A stretch of DNA of 64,000 bases from Owenia fusiformis (taxonomy: Eukaryota > Annelida > Polychaeta > Sabellida > Oweniidae): assembly GCA_903813345.2 (NCBI GenBank), contig CAIIXF020000008.1, forward strand, positions 23,918,822 to 23,982,821. The letters run 5' to 3'. The position numbers were made by a program, and so were the translations under genes. This document shows positions 33,690-44,344 of this stretch, in pieces; the stretch's first letter is position 1; the number at the start of each line of letters is the position of its first letter. The notes under the pieces are model-generated. The model saw only the letters and a list, made by a program, of their open reading frames with translations. It was not told the DNA's origin and ran no database searches.

Positions 33690-35713
33690 TGAATTTATGA
33701 ATTATCTTGTTTTACTAAGATTTCATCAAGGATTTCCCTCAATAAATCCTCATCAGGTTCTTCCAATTCCTGTTCAGTTACTGTCTTTGTATGTTGGTTA
33801 TTGCATTCATTCCCCTTGCAAACACAGAACAATGTAGATGATAAAGATGCCTTGGAGCATGAACATCGCCCAGTTCCACATACATTGCCCTCTGATGCAC
33901 ATGTGTACTAAATGGGCTGGAGAATTCCTTCAGGGGCACGGTGTATCCTTGGGCATTGTTGTTGGGACAAGTGAGCCCGTGCTGTTAATTTCCCAACCAT
34001 AATCTGTTGGAAGGATAAGTGGGGGATCAGGCATTTTTTCATATAGCTACTTGGAAAAGAGCTCGCTTCACATGCTGGGAAAATGCTTCTGTTGTTGGTT
34101 GAAGTGTGTTCATTTACGGTTGCATTAATGTTAATGTTTGCTCGGCCTGATGATGTTCCCTCCATTATGATGTTATTTTCCATTAACTTGTGCTTGAGAC
34201 AGTGATGAAGAAGTAGAAGGAAAACATCAGTATCATCACTGAGTTCACTGATATTCTGTTGGCCTTTACTGGCAGCATGCAGAACCTGGTGCACGATAAC
34301 AACATTTGCTTCTTCTTGAGTGTTCCTTAACCCTTAAACGATCAAAACCAATAAAAAGTTTTTAAAATTGTGACTGTCCGTGTGTTAATTGATATAGAAT
34401 CCTATAGAGCATCAGAAAGCTCATGAAACTATATATTTTCTGAATGCTCAAGCCATCAACTATTCAGAAATGACATAAAATTGTACATTAGAGAGATGGT
34501 ATGGGTATGGTAGCTCATCAAATTGAATTGAAAAGCGAAAAATATACCTGATTTTGCTTTGTCACAAAATAATCTGTAACACCTTGTGTAACCCCTTGTA
34601 ATTGCATGTCAGCTCCATAAAGTCAATCTAAACTCACCTACTACTTGTTACTATTGAAGTCTGAATCATCACTTTTTCCCAGCACATCCCTTATAATATG
34701 CAATGCTTCTTCTACATACACTCGTCGACATCCATTAGACGCCATTTTGTTACTCAAAATCTGTCTTTGAGTGCAAAATTGTTGAAATAATTGATGAAAA
34801 ACGAACTATTTTCGAAATAAGCACAATTTTTACTTCCTGAATTGAAAGTTCAAGGTCACATCTCAGAACGAGGCTAGGATAGGGGAACCCGCGACTTTTC
34901 ATATGTCTGCTTATTACAAATGGAAACAGGTTGGTCAATATTGCCTTTGTGAATTTGTACAGGTGTTGGATCAGGACCTGTGATAACAAGGATGTTGGAT
35001 AATGATCCTTCACTAGCTTTTTGAGTGAGATGGTCAATGACACACTTTATCAACTGGACCTTGTTCTCAGTCACATTCAGAACAACATTCTGTGCAGGGA
35101 GAGGTGTGTCAGAGCTGAACTTATACACTCTACTGGCTGATTGAGCTCGAGATGACCTGGTGCTGTTCTTTATGCTATTGTCTTTATATCTGTCAAAGAT
35201 AAGGTATACATCTGATTCGGTTAGGAGTCTCAGGATGTACTTAGTGAAAGCAATACAGAAGTTTTCAATTCTTAGGTCCTTCATATATTTGGGATGGGAC
35301 ATCAGGACAGCTTTCCCGAGAATCACTCAAAGGTAGCCTTGGGACAGTTGTATCATATTCATCATCTGCGTCATCAGTAGAATAACCTGATTGGCACTGT
35401 GTTAGAAGGACCGCTAAGGCATGAGTTGACTTTAAACCATTTTGGGAAGAAATATTGGCATCAAAGTTATCACTCATTAGTTGTATGAGTCCATCTTTAT
35501 GGTCAAATGGACCATGATCATCATTTTGTGACTTTTTATTGTCCAGTCAGGATTACTGTTTAGCTGAGTTGAAATGTCAATATGTATACTATCTTCCCTC
35601 TGTTTGCTAGAGGCTATGATTTTTTCAATTCTTTGGGCACCATTAATTTGCAAGTCTGTGGTACTATCTAATGAGCATTTCAAGAACTTTTTAAAATAAC
35701 ATTCTGATGACAT
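33690..35713 (-). pseudogene. Decayed copy B of the uncharacterised family (C-terminal part with PIN-like motif and Cys-rich tail)
   Basis: Minus-strand blocks in order: 35713-35477 (SSECYFKKFLKCSLDST); 35326-34874 with YMKDLRIENFCIAFTKYI, SDVYLIFDRYKDNSIKNSTR, PLPAQNVVLNVTENKVQL and ILVITGPDP; after a break of about 550 bp, 34320-33908 with TQEEANVVIVHQVL and SELSDDTDVFLLLLHHC; then about 33900-33710 with NVCGTGRCSCSKAS, CVCKGNECNN and an acidic end. The EExN...SxDTDVxxL pair resembles acidic metal-binding residues of PIN/FEN-like nucleases (inference). The order corresponds to the part of the family missing from copy A. Frameshifts show it is not functional unless the break is an intron. 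Confidence 0.55.
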
Positions 35714-36009
35714 CCTGGAAATTAAAACGGAAATAACATATGTGAATGAGAGAGTATTATGCGGATAGAAATTGGTATATTAATATTCTAAAAACTGAAC
35801 TTTTATATTTCAACTATGAAATACAATGCTGTGCTCTCCCTACATTGAACTTACTGAGGCGCCGCGCCTCCAAGCAATTGCAATCAAAGAAATGCGCCTC
35901 AGGGTTATTCCTTGCACCACTGACAAATCTACACGTTGTTTCACCGCCTCAAAAGATTTAAAATAACAAAATCTTACCGAAAAGTCGAAGTTTTGTTTGT
36001 TTTTAAATT

Positions 36010-36245
36010 TTCACTTATGCAGTGTTTTATCGAACGTATATTTCTTTGCTTCAATTACAGATTTACATGGAAGAAAAGCAAATGTTCGCTATTTTAGTTG
36101 ACCGATCTTAAATTCACGTCGTTCGTATATGCAGAACTTTATCGAACACACATTTATTTGGTTCAATGACAGATTAACATGGAAGAAAATGAATTGTTCG
36201 CTATTTCAAACAACCGAACGCAAATTTGTGCCGTTCGTATTCACT
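36010..36245. repeat. Tandem duplication, about 118-bp unit, two copies
   Basis: 'tttatcgaac', 'ttcaatgacagatt/ttcaattacagattt', 'acatggaagaaaa' and 'tgttcgctattt' occur twice in order, diverged by roughly a fifth. No coding role. It lies just upstream of the Gypsy insertion. Sequence 35714-36009 holds no other feature. Confidence 0.6.
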
Positions 36246-36321
36246 CCTCTATTTTTCTCCCAGACTTAAAATAACTTTCTCCTTATTTCGATATATTTAC
36301 TTGATTTTATCAGAAGAATGT

Positions 36322-36493
36322 TGTGATGTTCTAGTATCTGCTCTGCCTACCTTAAGGTTAATTATGCGCGCATGCGCATACTGTTAAAAGGCGCACGAGG
36401 CCATTACTTCCGGTCAATAAAGTCATGTAAATTGTATCAGTGGATCTTTAGTTATTATTTATGAGTATTGGAGCTATACATTAAAATCATATA
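36322..36493 (+). repeat. Left LTR of the Gypsy element
   Basis: It begins TGTGATGTTCTAGTATCTGC and ends AAAATCATATA. It includes an ATGCGCGCATGCGCAT palindromic stretch and AATAAAGTCATGTAAATTG, a likely polyadenylation signal. It differs from the right LTR at only a few positions (an AG indel and small changes near 36440-36455). Confidence 0.9.
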
Positions 36494-36511
36494 TGGTGTC
36501 AGATAGACAGG
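36494..36511 (+). promoter_or_regulatory. Putative tRNA primer-binding site
   Basis: TGGTGTCAGATAGACAGG begins directly after the left LTR with the obligatory TGG complementary to a tRNA CCA end. The tRNA species was not determined. Confidence 0.7.
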
Positions 36512-36523
36512 AACTCTAGTGAT

Positions 36524-38083
36524 ATGGAACACTCGTTAAAAACCCCGTCAGAACTATCGTTAGATGGAAATTTGAGCGAAAACTGGAAAGTTTTCAAGCA
36601 GCAATTTGACATTTTTTCGCTTGCCACTGGACTATCAACAAAATCAGCTGATGTTCGTTTAGCTTCATTGTTACACATCGCAGGTGAGGATGCGATAAGA
36701 CTGTACAATACGTTTCCTGTGTGTCCTGAAGATGATAAAGTGGAGAAAAAAGATGGAACTGGTGGTGTTCTGAACTTTGTGATATGTAAGTTTGAGGAGT
36801 TTTGTAATCCCAGGAAAAATGTGATTTATCTCAGACACTTGTTTTTCACAACAAACCAGAAGGAAGGTCAATCTATTGACAATTATAGTACAGAATTGAA
36901 GATTAAATCAAAAGACTGTGAATTTAAAGACTTGAGGAATGACCTTATCAGGGACAGAATAGTGTGTGGAATAATTAGTGATACCCTGAGGGGTAGACTT
37001 CTCAGAGACGATAAACTTACATTAGAATCGTGTATTGCCACATGTCAGGCTCATGAACTTTCTAATAAGACATTATCTTCACTTAAGGAACAGTCTCAGC
37101 TTGACGTATCAGTATCTGTAGTTAACACAGATATGTCTAGTGCTTGTACACATTGTGGACATGTAAAACATCGAGGACCGAAATGCCCAGCCAGTGATGT
37201 CATTTGTTTCAAGTGTTCTCGTAAGGGGCATTATAGTCGTATGTGCCAGTGTACCAATACTCAGTCAAGTAGCAGTCACCCTAGTAGTCAGCGCAGCAGT
37301 AGCCGTAGATCCAGTCGGAGTAGTCGCCATCGTAGCCACCAGCACAGCCTAGTGCGTAGTCAAGGTCGTCGTTCCAGGTCCGTGAACGCAGTTGAAACAG
37401 ATGCTCAGTCTGACGTTGAATCATATACAGATTCAGATTCACAAGCTGATGATTTCTTTGTTGGTTATGTAAGTACGATTTCTTCTGTATCAACCTCACC
37501 AAATACCAGTTGTATTTCATCCTTTGTAGAAAATGTAAATATACATGGTGAAACTGTGCAGTGCAAACTTGATACAGGTGCCGATACTAATATGATGTCA
37601 GTAGCCGCGTTGAAAACTATCATGAAAAAACCTATCAAACTTAGTGGTCCAAAGATCAAAGTAAATGCATATGGTGGTAGTCAGATTAGTACTAAAGGTC
37701 AAATAGAGTTGACTTGTTTGCATAGGAATCACAGTTATTCTCAGAAATTTCACATTGTTGATCAGAATTCACCAACTTTGTTAGGTGCTAATGCCTGTCT
37801 TGGTATGAACTTAGTCACACGTGTTGACTCATTGGTTTCTGAAACAGTTGTTAGTGATTCTCAGTACACAGTAGGATCAGTAGAGGCTGATAAGTTGTCT
37901 AGTAGTCAGTCTTATGATCAGTCAAGTAGTAGTTGTAGTCCTGTAGTCGTCAGTCTATTGATCAGTCACGTCGTGATCAACCAGTTAGTAAGTCAAAGTC
38001 AAGTAGACATGTTGATGTTAAAGGCATTACAAGTGATAAACAGTCATTGCCTAGAGAGTTTGCTGATGTTTTTCATGGTCTAG
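36524..38083 (+). CDS. Gypsy Gag with aspartic protease
   Basis: A 519-aa frame starts at the first ATG after the primer-binding site. A capsid-like region (about residues 10-180, FKQQFDIFSLATGL, FVICKFEEFCNPRK) precedes two CCHC zinc knuckles at about residues 207-241 (CTHCGHVKHRGPKC, CFKCSRKGHYSRMC), then an Arg/Ser-rich linker (about 250-290). The protease active site LDTGAD is at about residue 349, with LLGANACLGMN further on. It binds RNA, assembles particles and processes the polyprotein. The last 48 or so codons (after about 37940) are probably non-native: the pol frame already opens at about 37938 in the -1 frame, so expression needs a -1 shift or this is a later indel. Confidence 0.88.
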   Translation: MEHSLKTPSELSLDGNLSENWKVFKQQFDIFSLATGLSTKSADVRLASLLHIAGEDAIRLYNTFPVCPEDDKVEKKDGTGGVLNFVICKFEEFCNPRKNVIYLRHLFFTTNQKEGQSIDNYSTELKIKSKDCEFKDLRNDLIRDRIVCGIISDTLRGRLLRDDKLTLESCIATCQAHELSNKTLSSLKEQSQLDVSVSVVNTDMSSACTHCGHVKHRGPKCPASDVICFKCSRKGHYSRMCQCTNTQSSSSHPSSQRSSSRRSSRSSRHRSHQHSLVRSQGRRSRSVNAVETDAQSDVESYTDSDSQADDFFVGYVSTISSVSTSPNTSCISSFVENVNIHGETVQCKLDTGADTNMMSVAALKTIMKKPIKLSGPKIKVNAYGGSQISTKGQIELTCLHRNHSYSQKFHIVDQNSPTLLGANACLGMNLVTRVDSLVSETVVSDSQYTVGSVEADKLSSSQSYDQSSSSCSPVVVSLLISHVVINQLVSQSQVDMLMLKALQVINSHCLESLLMFFMV

Positions 38084-40562
38084 GATGTTTGAAAGATTTT
38101 GAATGTCATATCGAAATAGACCCTGAAGCTCAACCAGTAGTTCATCCACCTCGTAAGTGTCCAGTCAAGTATCGTGACAAGTTGAAAACAAAACTTAAGT
38201 CAATGGTTGAACAAGGTGTGTTAGAACCAGTTAGTAAACCAACCGCATGGGTAAATAGCATGGTCATAGTTACCAAAAAAGATGGTAAGAGTATAAGAGT
38301 TTGTCTAGATCCGCGAGATTTGAACAAAGTTATCAAACGTGCACATTATCCCATGAAAACTTTTGAAGAAGTTGTCAGTAATATTCCGCCTGGTAAGAAA
38401 ATCTTTAGTACTCTCGATGCTAGCAATGGTTTCTGGTTATTACCTCTTGATCAGGCAAGTAGTAACTTGTGTGTCATGAACACTCCGTTCGGAAGATACC
38501 GGTACAAAAGACTTCCATTTGGCCTGAATTTGAGCCCAGAATACTTTCAGAAAGCTATGACAGAGGTCTTAGATGATCTTCCAGGGGTTCAAGTTGTTGT
38601 CGATGATATCTTGGTATGGGGCACATCTCAAAAAGAACATGATGAGAGATTGAGACTTGTATTACAAAGATGTCGTGACAGAGGTGTAAAACTCAATCGT
38701 GAAAAATGTCACTTTAACAAGACTGAAGTTTCATACCTAGGTCACGTACTTACTAGTGAAGGTATCAAACCTTGCCCAAAGAAAGTAGAAGGTATTAGAA
38801 ATATGCCCCCTCCCACAGATATTCATGGTGTATACAGATTTATGGGAAGTGTCAATTATCTAGGTAAATTTGTGCCTGGATTGTCCAAAGTAGCGCAACC
38901 GATTCGTGTACTGTTAGAGAAAGATGTAGAATGGCATTGGGGTCCAGAACAAGACAAATCGTATGAAGAACTCAAACAAATTCTTAGCCAAGCGCCAATT
39001 TTGAGCTATTTTGATTTAAAAAAACCTGTAACTATATCAGTAGATGCCTCCCCCAAGGCAGTAGGTGGTTATTTATATCAAGATGGACACCCTGTAGCTT
39101 ATACATCGCGAGCTTTGACAAAAACGCAACAGAATTATGCCCAGATAGAGAAGGAGATGTATGCAATCGTTGTAGCATGTGAGAAATGGCATGACTATTT
39201 GTATGGTCAAAATTTGGTCAAAGTAGAGAGTGATCACAAACCTTTGGAAAGTATTTTCAAAAAGCCATTGTACTTAGCTCCGCAAAGATTGCAACGCATG
39301 TTACTTCGTGTTCAGAAATATCAACCAGAGGTAAAATACAAACCCGGCAAAGAACTTATCATAGCTGATATGCTATCCCGATCGTGTCCAAGTGAAATAC
39401 TGGATGATGACGGAATTGATGACTTTGAGGTCAATATGATACAAATGATACCCGTTTCACCGAGTAAATATGTACAGATACAAACTGAAACAAGAAATGA
39501 TCATGAACTTCAAATGCTCATTTCTATTGTCATGAATGGATGGCCAGAATCTAGGTCATTAGTTCCAGAAAGTGTCGTTCCATTTTGGAATTTTCGCGAT
39601 GAAATATCGTGCTATGACGGTATTCTTTACAAAAGCAAGCGTGTCATAATTCCAAAATCAATGCGATCAGAAATGCTTAGGCTCATACATCAGTCACACT
39701 TGGGAATTCAAAAATGTAAACAAAGAGCACGTGATGTGTTGTATTGGCCTAACATGAATACTGATATAGAGAATATAGTTTCTCAGTGTTCTGCTTGTCA
39801 AAATCACAGAGCAAACAATCAAAAAGAAACGCTCATTCCACATGAAGTACCAAAGAGACCATGGTCAAAAGTCGGTTCAGATTTATTTGAATACGCAAAT
39901 AGGGATTATCTTATTTGTGTAGACTATTATTCAAAATACCCTGAAGTTCAACTTTTGAAAAACAAAACATCTGCCAGTGTGATTCAAGGTCTTAAGTCAA
40001 TCTATGCACGTCATGGTATACCTGATGTGTTATTCTCAGACAATGGTCCATGTTATGATTCGTACCAATTCAAACAGTTTGCTGAAGAATGGGGATTTAA
40101 ACATGTAACGATGAGTCCTCATCACAGCCAAAGCAATGGACAGAGTGAAAATTGTGTCAAAACTGTAAAAAACCTAATGAAAAAAGCTGAAGAAACAGGT
40201 TCGGATCCAATTGTTTCTTTACTTGAGTACCGTACCACTCCTATTGATCAAGTAGGCTTGTCTCCAGCTCAGTTACTTTTTGGCAGAAGGCTAAAATCCT
40301 TTTTACCAGTGCATGAGTCTTTGTTACAACCAAATATTGTTTCATCAGAGTCTGTTCATGCTAAAATGGTGAAAAGAAAGGAGAAACAGAAGTTTTATTA
40401 TGATAGGACTTCAAGGGATCTAAAACCTTTGAGTGATGGTAAAACAGTTAGATTCAAACTCAATGAAAAGTGGCAACCTGGTATCATTGAAGCACAGCAT
40501 AGTGAAAGATCATATATTGTAAAATCTCCAACTGGTGATGGTTTGTACAGACGCAATCGTAT
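37938..40562 (+). pseudogene. Gypsy Pol: reverse transcriptase, RNase H, integrase (3' end displaced)
   Basis: Open from about 37938, overlapping Gag-protease in the -1 frame. Numbering from 38047: RT with LDAS (Asp about 124) and VDD (185-187); RNase H with SVDAS (333), IEKEMYAI (370) and IIADMLSR (441); integrase with an H-H...CSAC zinc finger (about 548-584) and the D,D-35-E triad (about 612, 665, 701: GSDLF, FSDNG, SENCVK). A GPY-like end follows. All catalytic residues visible look intact. The frame leaves Gypsy sequence at YRRNR, where the 9-kb insertion begins; residues after that are insertion-derived. The natural C-terminus lies at 49571-49825, so this copy cannot make full-length Pol. 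Confidence 0.88.
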
Positions 40563-40962
40563 GCCCATGGTAATCCATGGAAATTCATGGCTTTTCATGG
40601 TACTTTCCATGGAAATTCATGGACACCCATGGTAATCTTCCATGGATATTTATCATGATTTTCCATGGTAATTAGTGGTTTGGTAGTTGTTTTTTCATGG
40701 ACGTGTCATGGTTTTTACCAGGACACACAGAGATCCAAGTTGGTTATTTTAGGTTTAGCAGGAACATGTTAAACTCAGCTTCCTTACAAATATGTAAAAA
40801 TTATGTAACTTTTCTAAAAAGAAATATGATAATGCAGTTAATGCAGCACTGAGTAGGCCACAAGATTTCAAAGATAAATATGTATAGGGCTTTTGTGTAG
40901 ATCAAGACTAGATACTAGTCTTTTGGAAAGATTAAGTCAAACTAGCCCTACCTCTGTTTTTT

Positions 40963-42270
40963 ATCCCATCGAACGAAGTTCGGAGGGGTATAGGGAACGC
41001 CTCCGTCCGTCCGTCCGTACGTACGTCCGTACGTATGTCCGTCCGTCTGTCCGTCCGTCCGGGCAATAACTCAAATACCGTTGGCCCGATTTTGTTCATA
41101 TTTTGTACACATATACCCTATGGGGGTAGAAGTTCTGCTCCAAAGCCGATTTTCAAAATGGCCGCTCATTTCAAAATGGTGGCCATTTTAGTGCCGATTT
41201 TACAGTAATTTAGGTGCAATATGTAAAACTGTAATAGCAATATGTTTTATATGTAAAAAAATTATAAAGGACATTAATAATGCTACAAATGTAGATATTA
41301 AAGAAGCACATGGCAGCCATCTTGAAAAATGGCGGCCTTTACTTGTCATTTTACGATTTTTGCTGTAACTCAAAAAATAGTGGAGCGATTTTGTTCATAT
41401 TTGGTATGTGAATATTATAAGCATTGCACACTGTCTAAAGACACTTTTGGTAGAAGGCGGCCATTTTGAAAAAAAAATTGAAAAATGGCCGCTATTTTAA
41501 CGTATTTTACTATAACTCGAAAAGTAGTGGAGCGATTTTGTTCATATTTGGTATGTGAATACTATAAGCATGGCACACTGTCCTATGACACTTATGGTAG
41601 AAGGCGGCCATTTTGAAAAAAAATTTGAAAAATGGCCGCCATTTTAACGTATTTTGCTATAACTCGAAAAGTAGTGGAGCGATTTTGTTCATATTTGGTA
41701 TGTGAATACTATAAGCATGGCACACTGTCCTATGACACTTTGGGTAGAAGGTGGCCATTTTGAAAAAAAATTGAAAAATGGCCGCCATTTTAACATATTT
41801 TACTATAACTAGAAAAGTAGTGGAGCGATTTTGTTCATATTTGGTATGTGAATACTATAAGCATGGCACACTGTCCTATGACACTTTTGGTAGAAGGCGG
41901 CCATTTTGAAAAAATTTTTGAAAAATGGCTGCCATTCTAGCGTATTTTACTATAACTGGAAAAGTAGTAGAGCTATTTTGTTCATATTTGGTATGTGAAT
42001 ACAATAAGCATGGCACACTGTCTATTTCTAATGACACTTTTGGTAGAAGGTGGCCATTTTGAAAAGTATGTGTATGATTTTTCAAAAATTTTAGAGGTGG
42101 CTACTTAAAAGCATATTATTTCTTCTGATGACAACTTGGCTAGTGAGCAACCATTTTGAAAATGGTGGCCTTTCTGGTGTGTTGTTTTATGATATTTGCT
42201 ATTCATTTGTAAAAATGCCAGCCATTTCTGTTCGATGGGATTCGCTACGCTTTGGCGTTGCCGTTGTTCT
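40963..42270 (+). mobile_element. Pearl-like element, family 2 (YY1-like palindromes), copy 2
   Basis: Same start (ATCCCATCGAACGAAGTTCG, GAGGGGTAT hairpin) and GGGAACGCCTCCGTCCG, followed by a longer TCCG/TACG microsatellite (41000-41062). About five core repeats of roughly 145 bp follow with AAAATGGCCGCCATTTT and a variable A-run spacer. The right end is GTTCGATGGGATTCGCTACG, complementary to the left stem. The first 150 bp after the microsatellite are nearly identical to 21970-22120, indicating recent common origin. Confidence 0.8.
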
Positions 42271-42379
42271 GGTTTTCTTATTGTTTCTTTAATATTCAGT
42301 TATGAAAATTAAAATTAAATAATTTCAAAAATAAATAACTCTTTTCCTTAAATTACATGTCTTACATTTTAGAATGCAA

Positions 42380-42620
42380 TTTAAAAACCATGGTTTCTTT
42401 CTTTGAAGTTGAGGATACTGCAATCAAAAGCCATGGAAGTCGGTTGATTGCAATCGAAAGCCATACTTTTCCATGGTTATTTCTTTGATGTTTTGGAAAG
42501 TGCAATCAAAAGCCATGCTTTTCCATCGATATTTCTTTGATGTTTTGGAAAGTGCAATCAAAAGCCATGGTTTTCCATGGTCATTCTTTTGATCTTTTGA
42601 AAAATCCATGGTTTTCCATG
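42380..42620. repeat. CCATGG/AAAGCCAT minisatellite patch
   Basis: Five or so units of about 60 bp contain 'gcaatcaaaagccat', 'ttttccatgg' and 'ttctttgatgttttggaaa'. It resembles the CCATGG-rich ends of the composite insertion and probably belongs to it. Confidence 0.6.
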
Positions 42621-42890
42621 ACTATTTGTTTGGTCTTTTTGGATGCAGAAAAAAGAATAATGTATAATGAACATTGAACTTTTCCAAATAAAGTCTCATT
42701 TGACCTTTATGAGCACATTGTCTGAAAAATCCATATACTTTTTAGAATTTTGACTTGAAATTAAGGTGGGGGATTAAACACAAGCCTATGACTGCCAACT
42801 GAAATATAATGCCTAAGTGATCAAAAATCTATTTGTCTATGTACTAAGGTTACTAAAAAAGTCTCTGTCTCTGATGGTGATTCATCAAAA

Positions 42891-43277
42891 ATGATGTCTG
42901 AATCCTTTTGGCCGCTAAATATCCAATGTAAAAAATGGATAACTAAAACCAATAAGAAGCATCAACAGGCAAAAGCTTTCAGATATCAAAAGCATGATGA
43001 TGGCGAGGAGACAACGCTGAAAGGGTCTCAAAATGATATTCAATATAAAATTGGGTATGAATCAAAGTCATACAGAAGTAGGCATGTTGCTAGTGGAAAT
43101 AGTAACAGGTTTGCAAATAGAGACTATAGGTATTATAATGATGAGATAAGTGAGAGATGTTATGACAATCATGATGACTATGATGAAGATTATTGGTACA
43201 AGGATGAAAGGCATGATGATCAATATTATTCAAACACCAATGATCAAAGAGATTGGTGGTCTGATAAAGGCTATTAA
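42891..43277 (+). CDS. Possible LINE ORF1 remnant, acidic and Tyr/Asp-rich
   Basis: A 128-aa frame: a basic N-terminal third (KKWITKTNKKHQQ), then a low-complexity C-terminus rich in D, Y, E, H and R (YDDYDEDYWYKDERHDDQYY-like composition). It sits about 130 bp upstream of the endonuclease frame in the same orientation, so it is plausibly the tail of ORF1 or an N-terminal extension. No RRM or zinc finger is visible. It may be truncated at its start. Confidence 0.4.
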   Translation: MMSESFWPLNIQCKKWITKTNKKHQQAKAFRYQKHDDGEETTLKGSQNDIQYKIGYESKSYRSRHVASGNSNRFANRDYRYYNDEISERCYDNHDDYDEDYWYKDERHDDQYYSNTNDQRDWWSDKGY

Positions 43278-43404
43278 GCTTGTATGTGATCTTGTATGTA
43301 GATGTGTATACCAGTAACTCATTTTAATGTTAAGCACAGTTACAATAGTAATTTCTTTATTGTTATTTTTATGTTATAATAGTATACAAGAATCTAACAG
43401 AACT

Positions 43405-44343
43405 ATGGAGAATGTGAATGGAATAAGGATTTCAACATTTAATGTACATGGATTTTCAACATGTAAACCATTCCTGTACAATTTATTATCAACTGTAGAT
43501 ATTCTAGGAATTTCAGAGCACTGGGTATACAATGCTGGTTTATGTAATGAAATGAGTACATTTCACCCGGATTTTGAATGTTTAAGTCTGTGTGCAAAGC
43601 GAGTATTTAAGATTGGTAGAGCGAGTGGTGGCATTGCTATTTTTTGGAGGAAATCTTTAAATCATTGTATTCAAATTAGTGATATTAATTTACATTTTGA
43701 TGTAAATCATGTACTACATAAGAGAATTTGTGGTATAGAATTAACAATACAAGGGAATAGTGAGAAATTGTGAATTTTTAATGTTTATTTACCATCTAAG
43801 GATAATGATAATGGTATTGCATATTCAAATGCCTTAGATATCATTGATAATATTATTGAAACTAATGATATGCATCAGAGATGCATTATAATTGAAGATC
43901 TAAATGGTGATCCTCGTGCTTTAAATAGTGGTAACCCTCAATCACAAGGATCACTGTTATCTGAATTTACTCACAGGAATGAAATGAACAGTGCGAGCTC
44001 AATACATACACTTAAAGGTCCTAGGTATACATACACTGGATATAATGGAACAGTTTCTTGTATTGATCATATTTTAATACCACATAATATGAACAGTCAA
44101 ATAGTTGAAGTTTCGCATATAGAGAATGCTGTTAATATATCTGATCATTTGCCAGTGAGAGTAATTTTGGAATTAGAGTGCAATTTCCAAAATTCTGAGA
44201 ATATTATGCAGTCCTCTAAACTTGCATGGAATAAGGTGTCTAAAGATTTTATTAATGACAATTACTTTCCTTTAGTGGAATCTTTATTCAAGAGGCTGAA
44301 TGAAGAGAAATCTATAGATAATGACAACACATTTGATATTTGA
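43405..44343 (+). pseudogene. LINE endonuclease domain (APE/EEP fold), one nonsense mutation
   Basis: Reads RISTFNVHGF, LGISEHWV (catalytic Glu), GGIAIFWR, then, after an in-frame TGA at 43771, IIEDLNGDPR, CIDHILIP and ISDHLPV (catalytic Asp-His). These are the motifs of the EN domain that nicks target DNA to start target-primed reverse transcription. The frame shifts by +1 near 44340 before the RT region. The upstream stretch from 43327 adds a short hydrophobic leader that may not be native. Confidence 0.75.
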
Positions 44344-44344
44344 T

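Noticed and set aside
40563-40635. C-terminal extension of Gypsy Pol after YRRNR
   Set aside because: Encoded by CCATGG repeats of the insertion; the natural tail is at 49571-49825.
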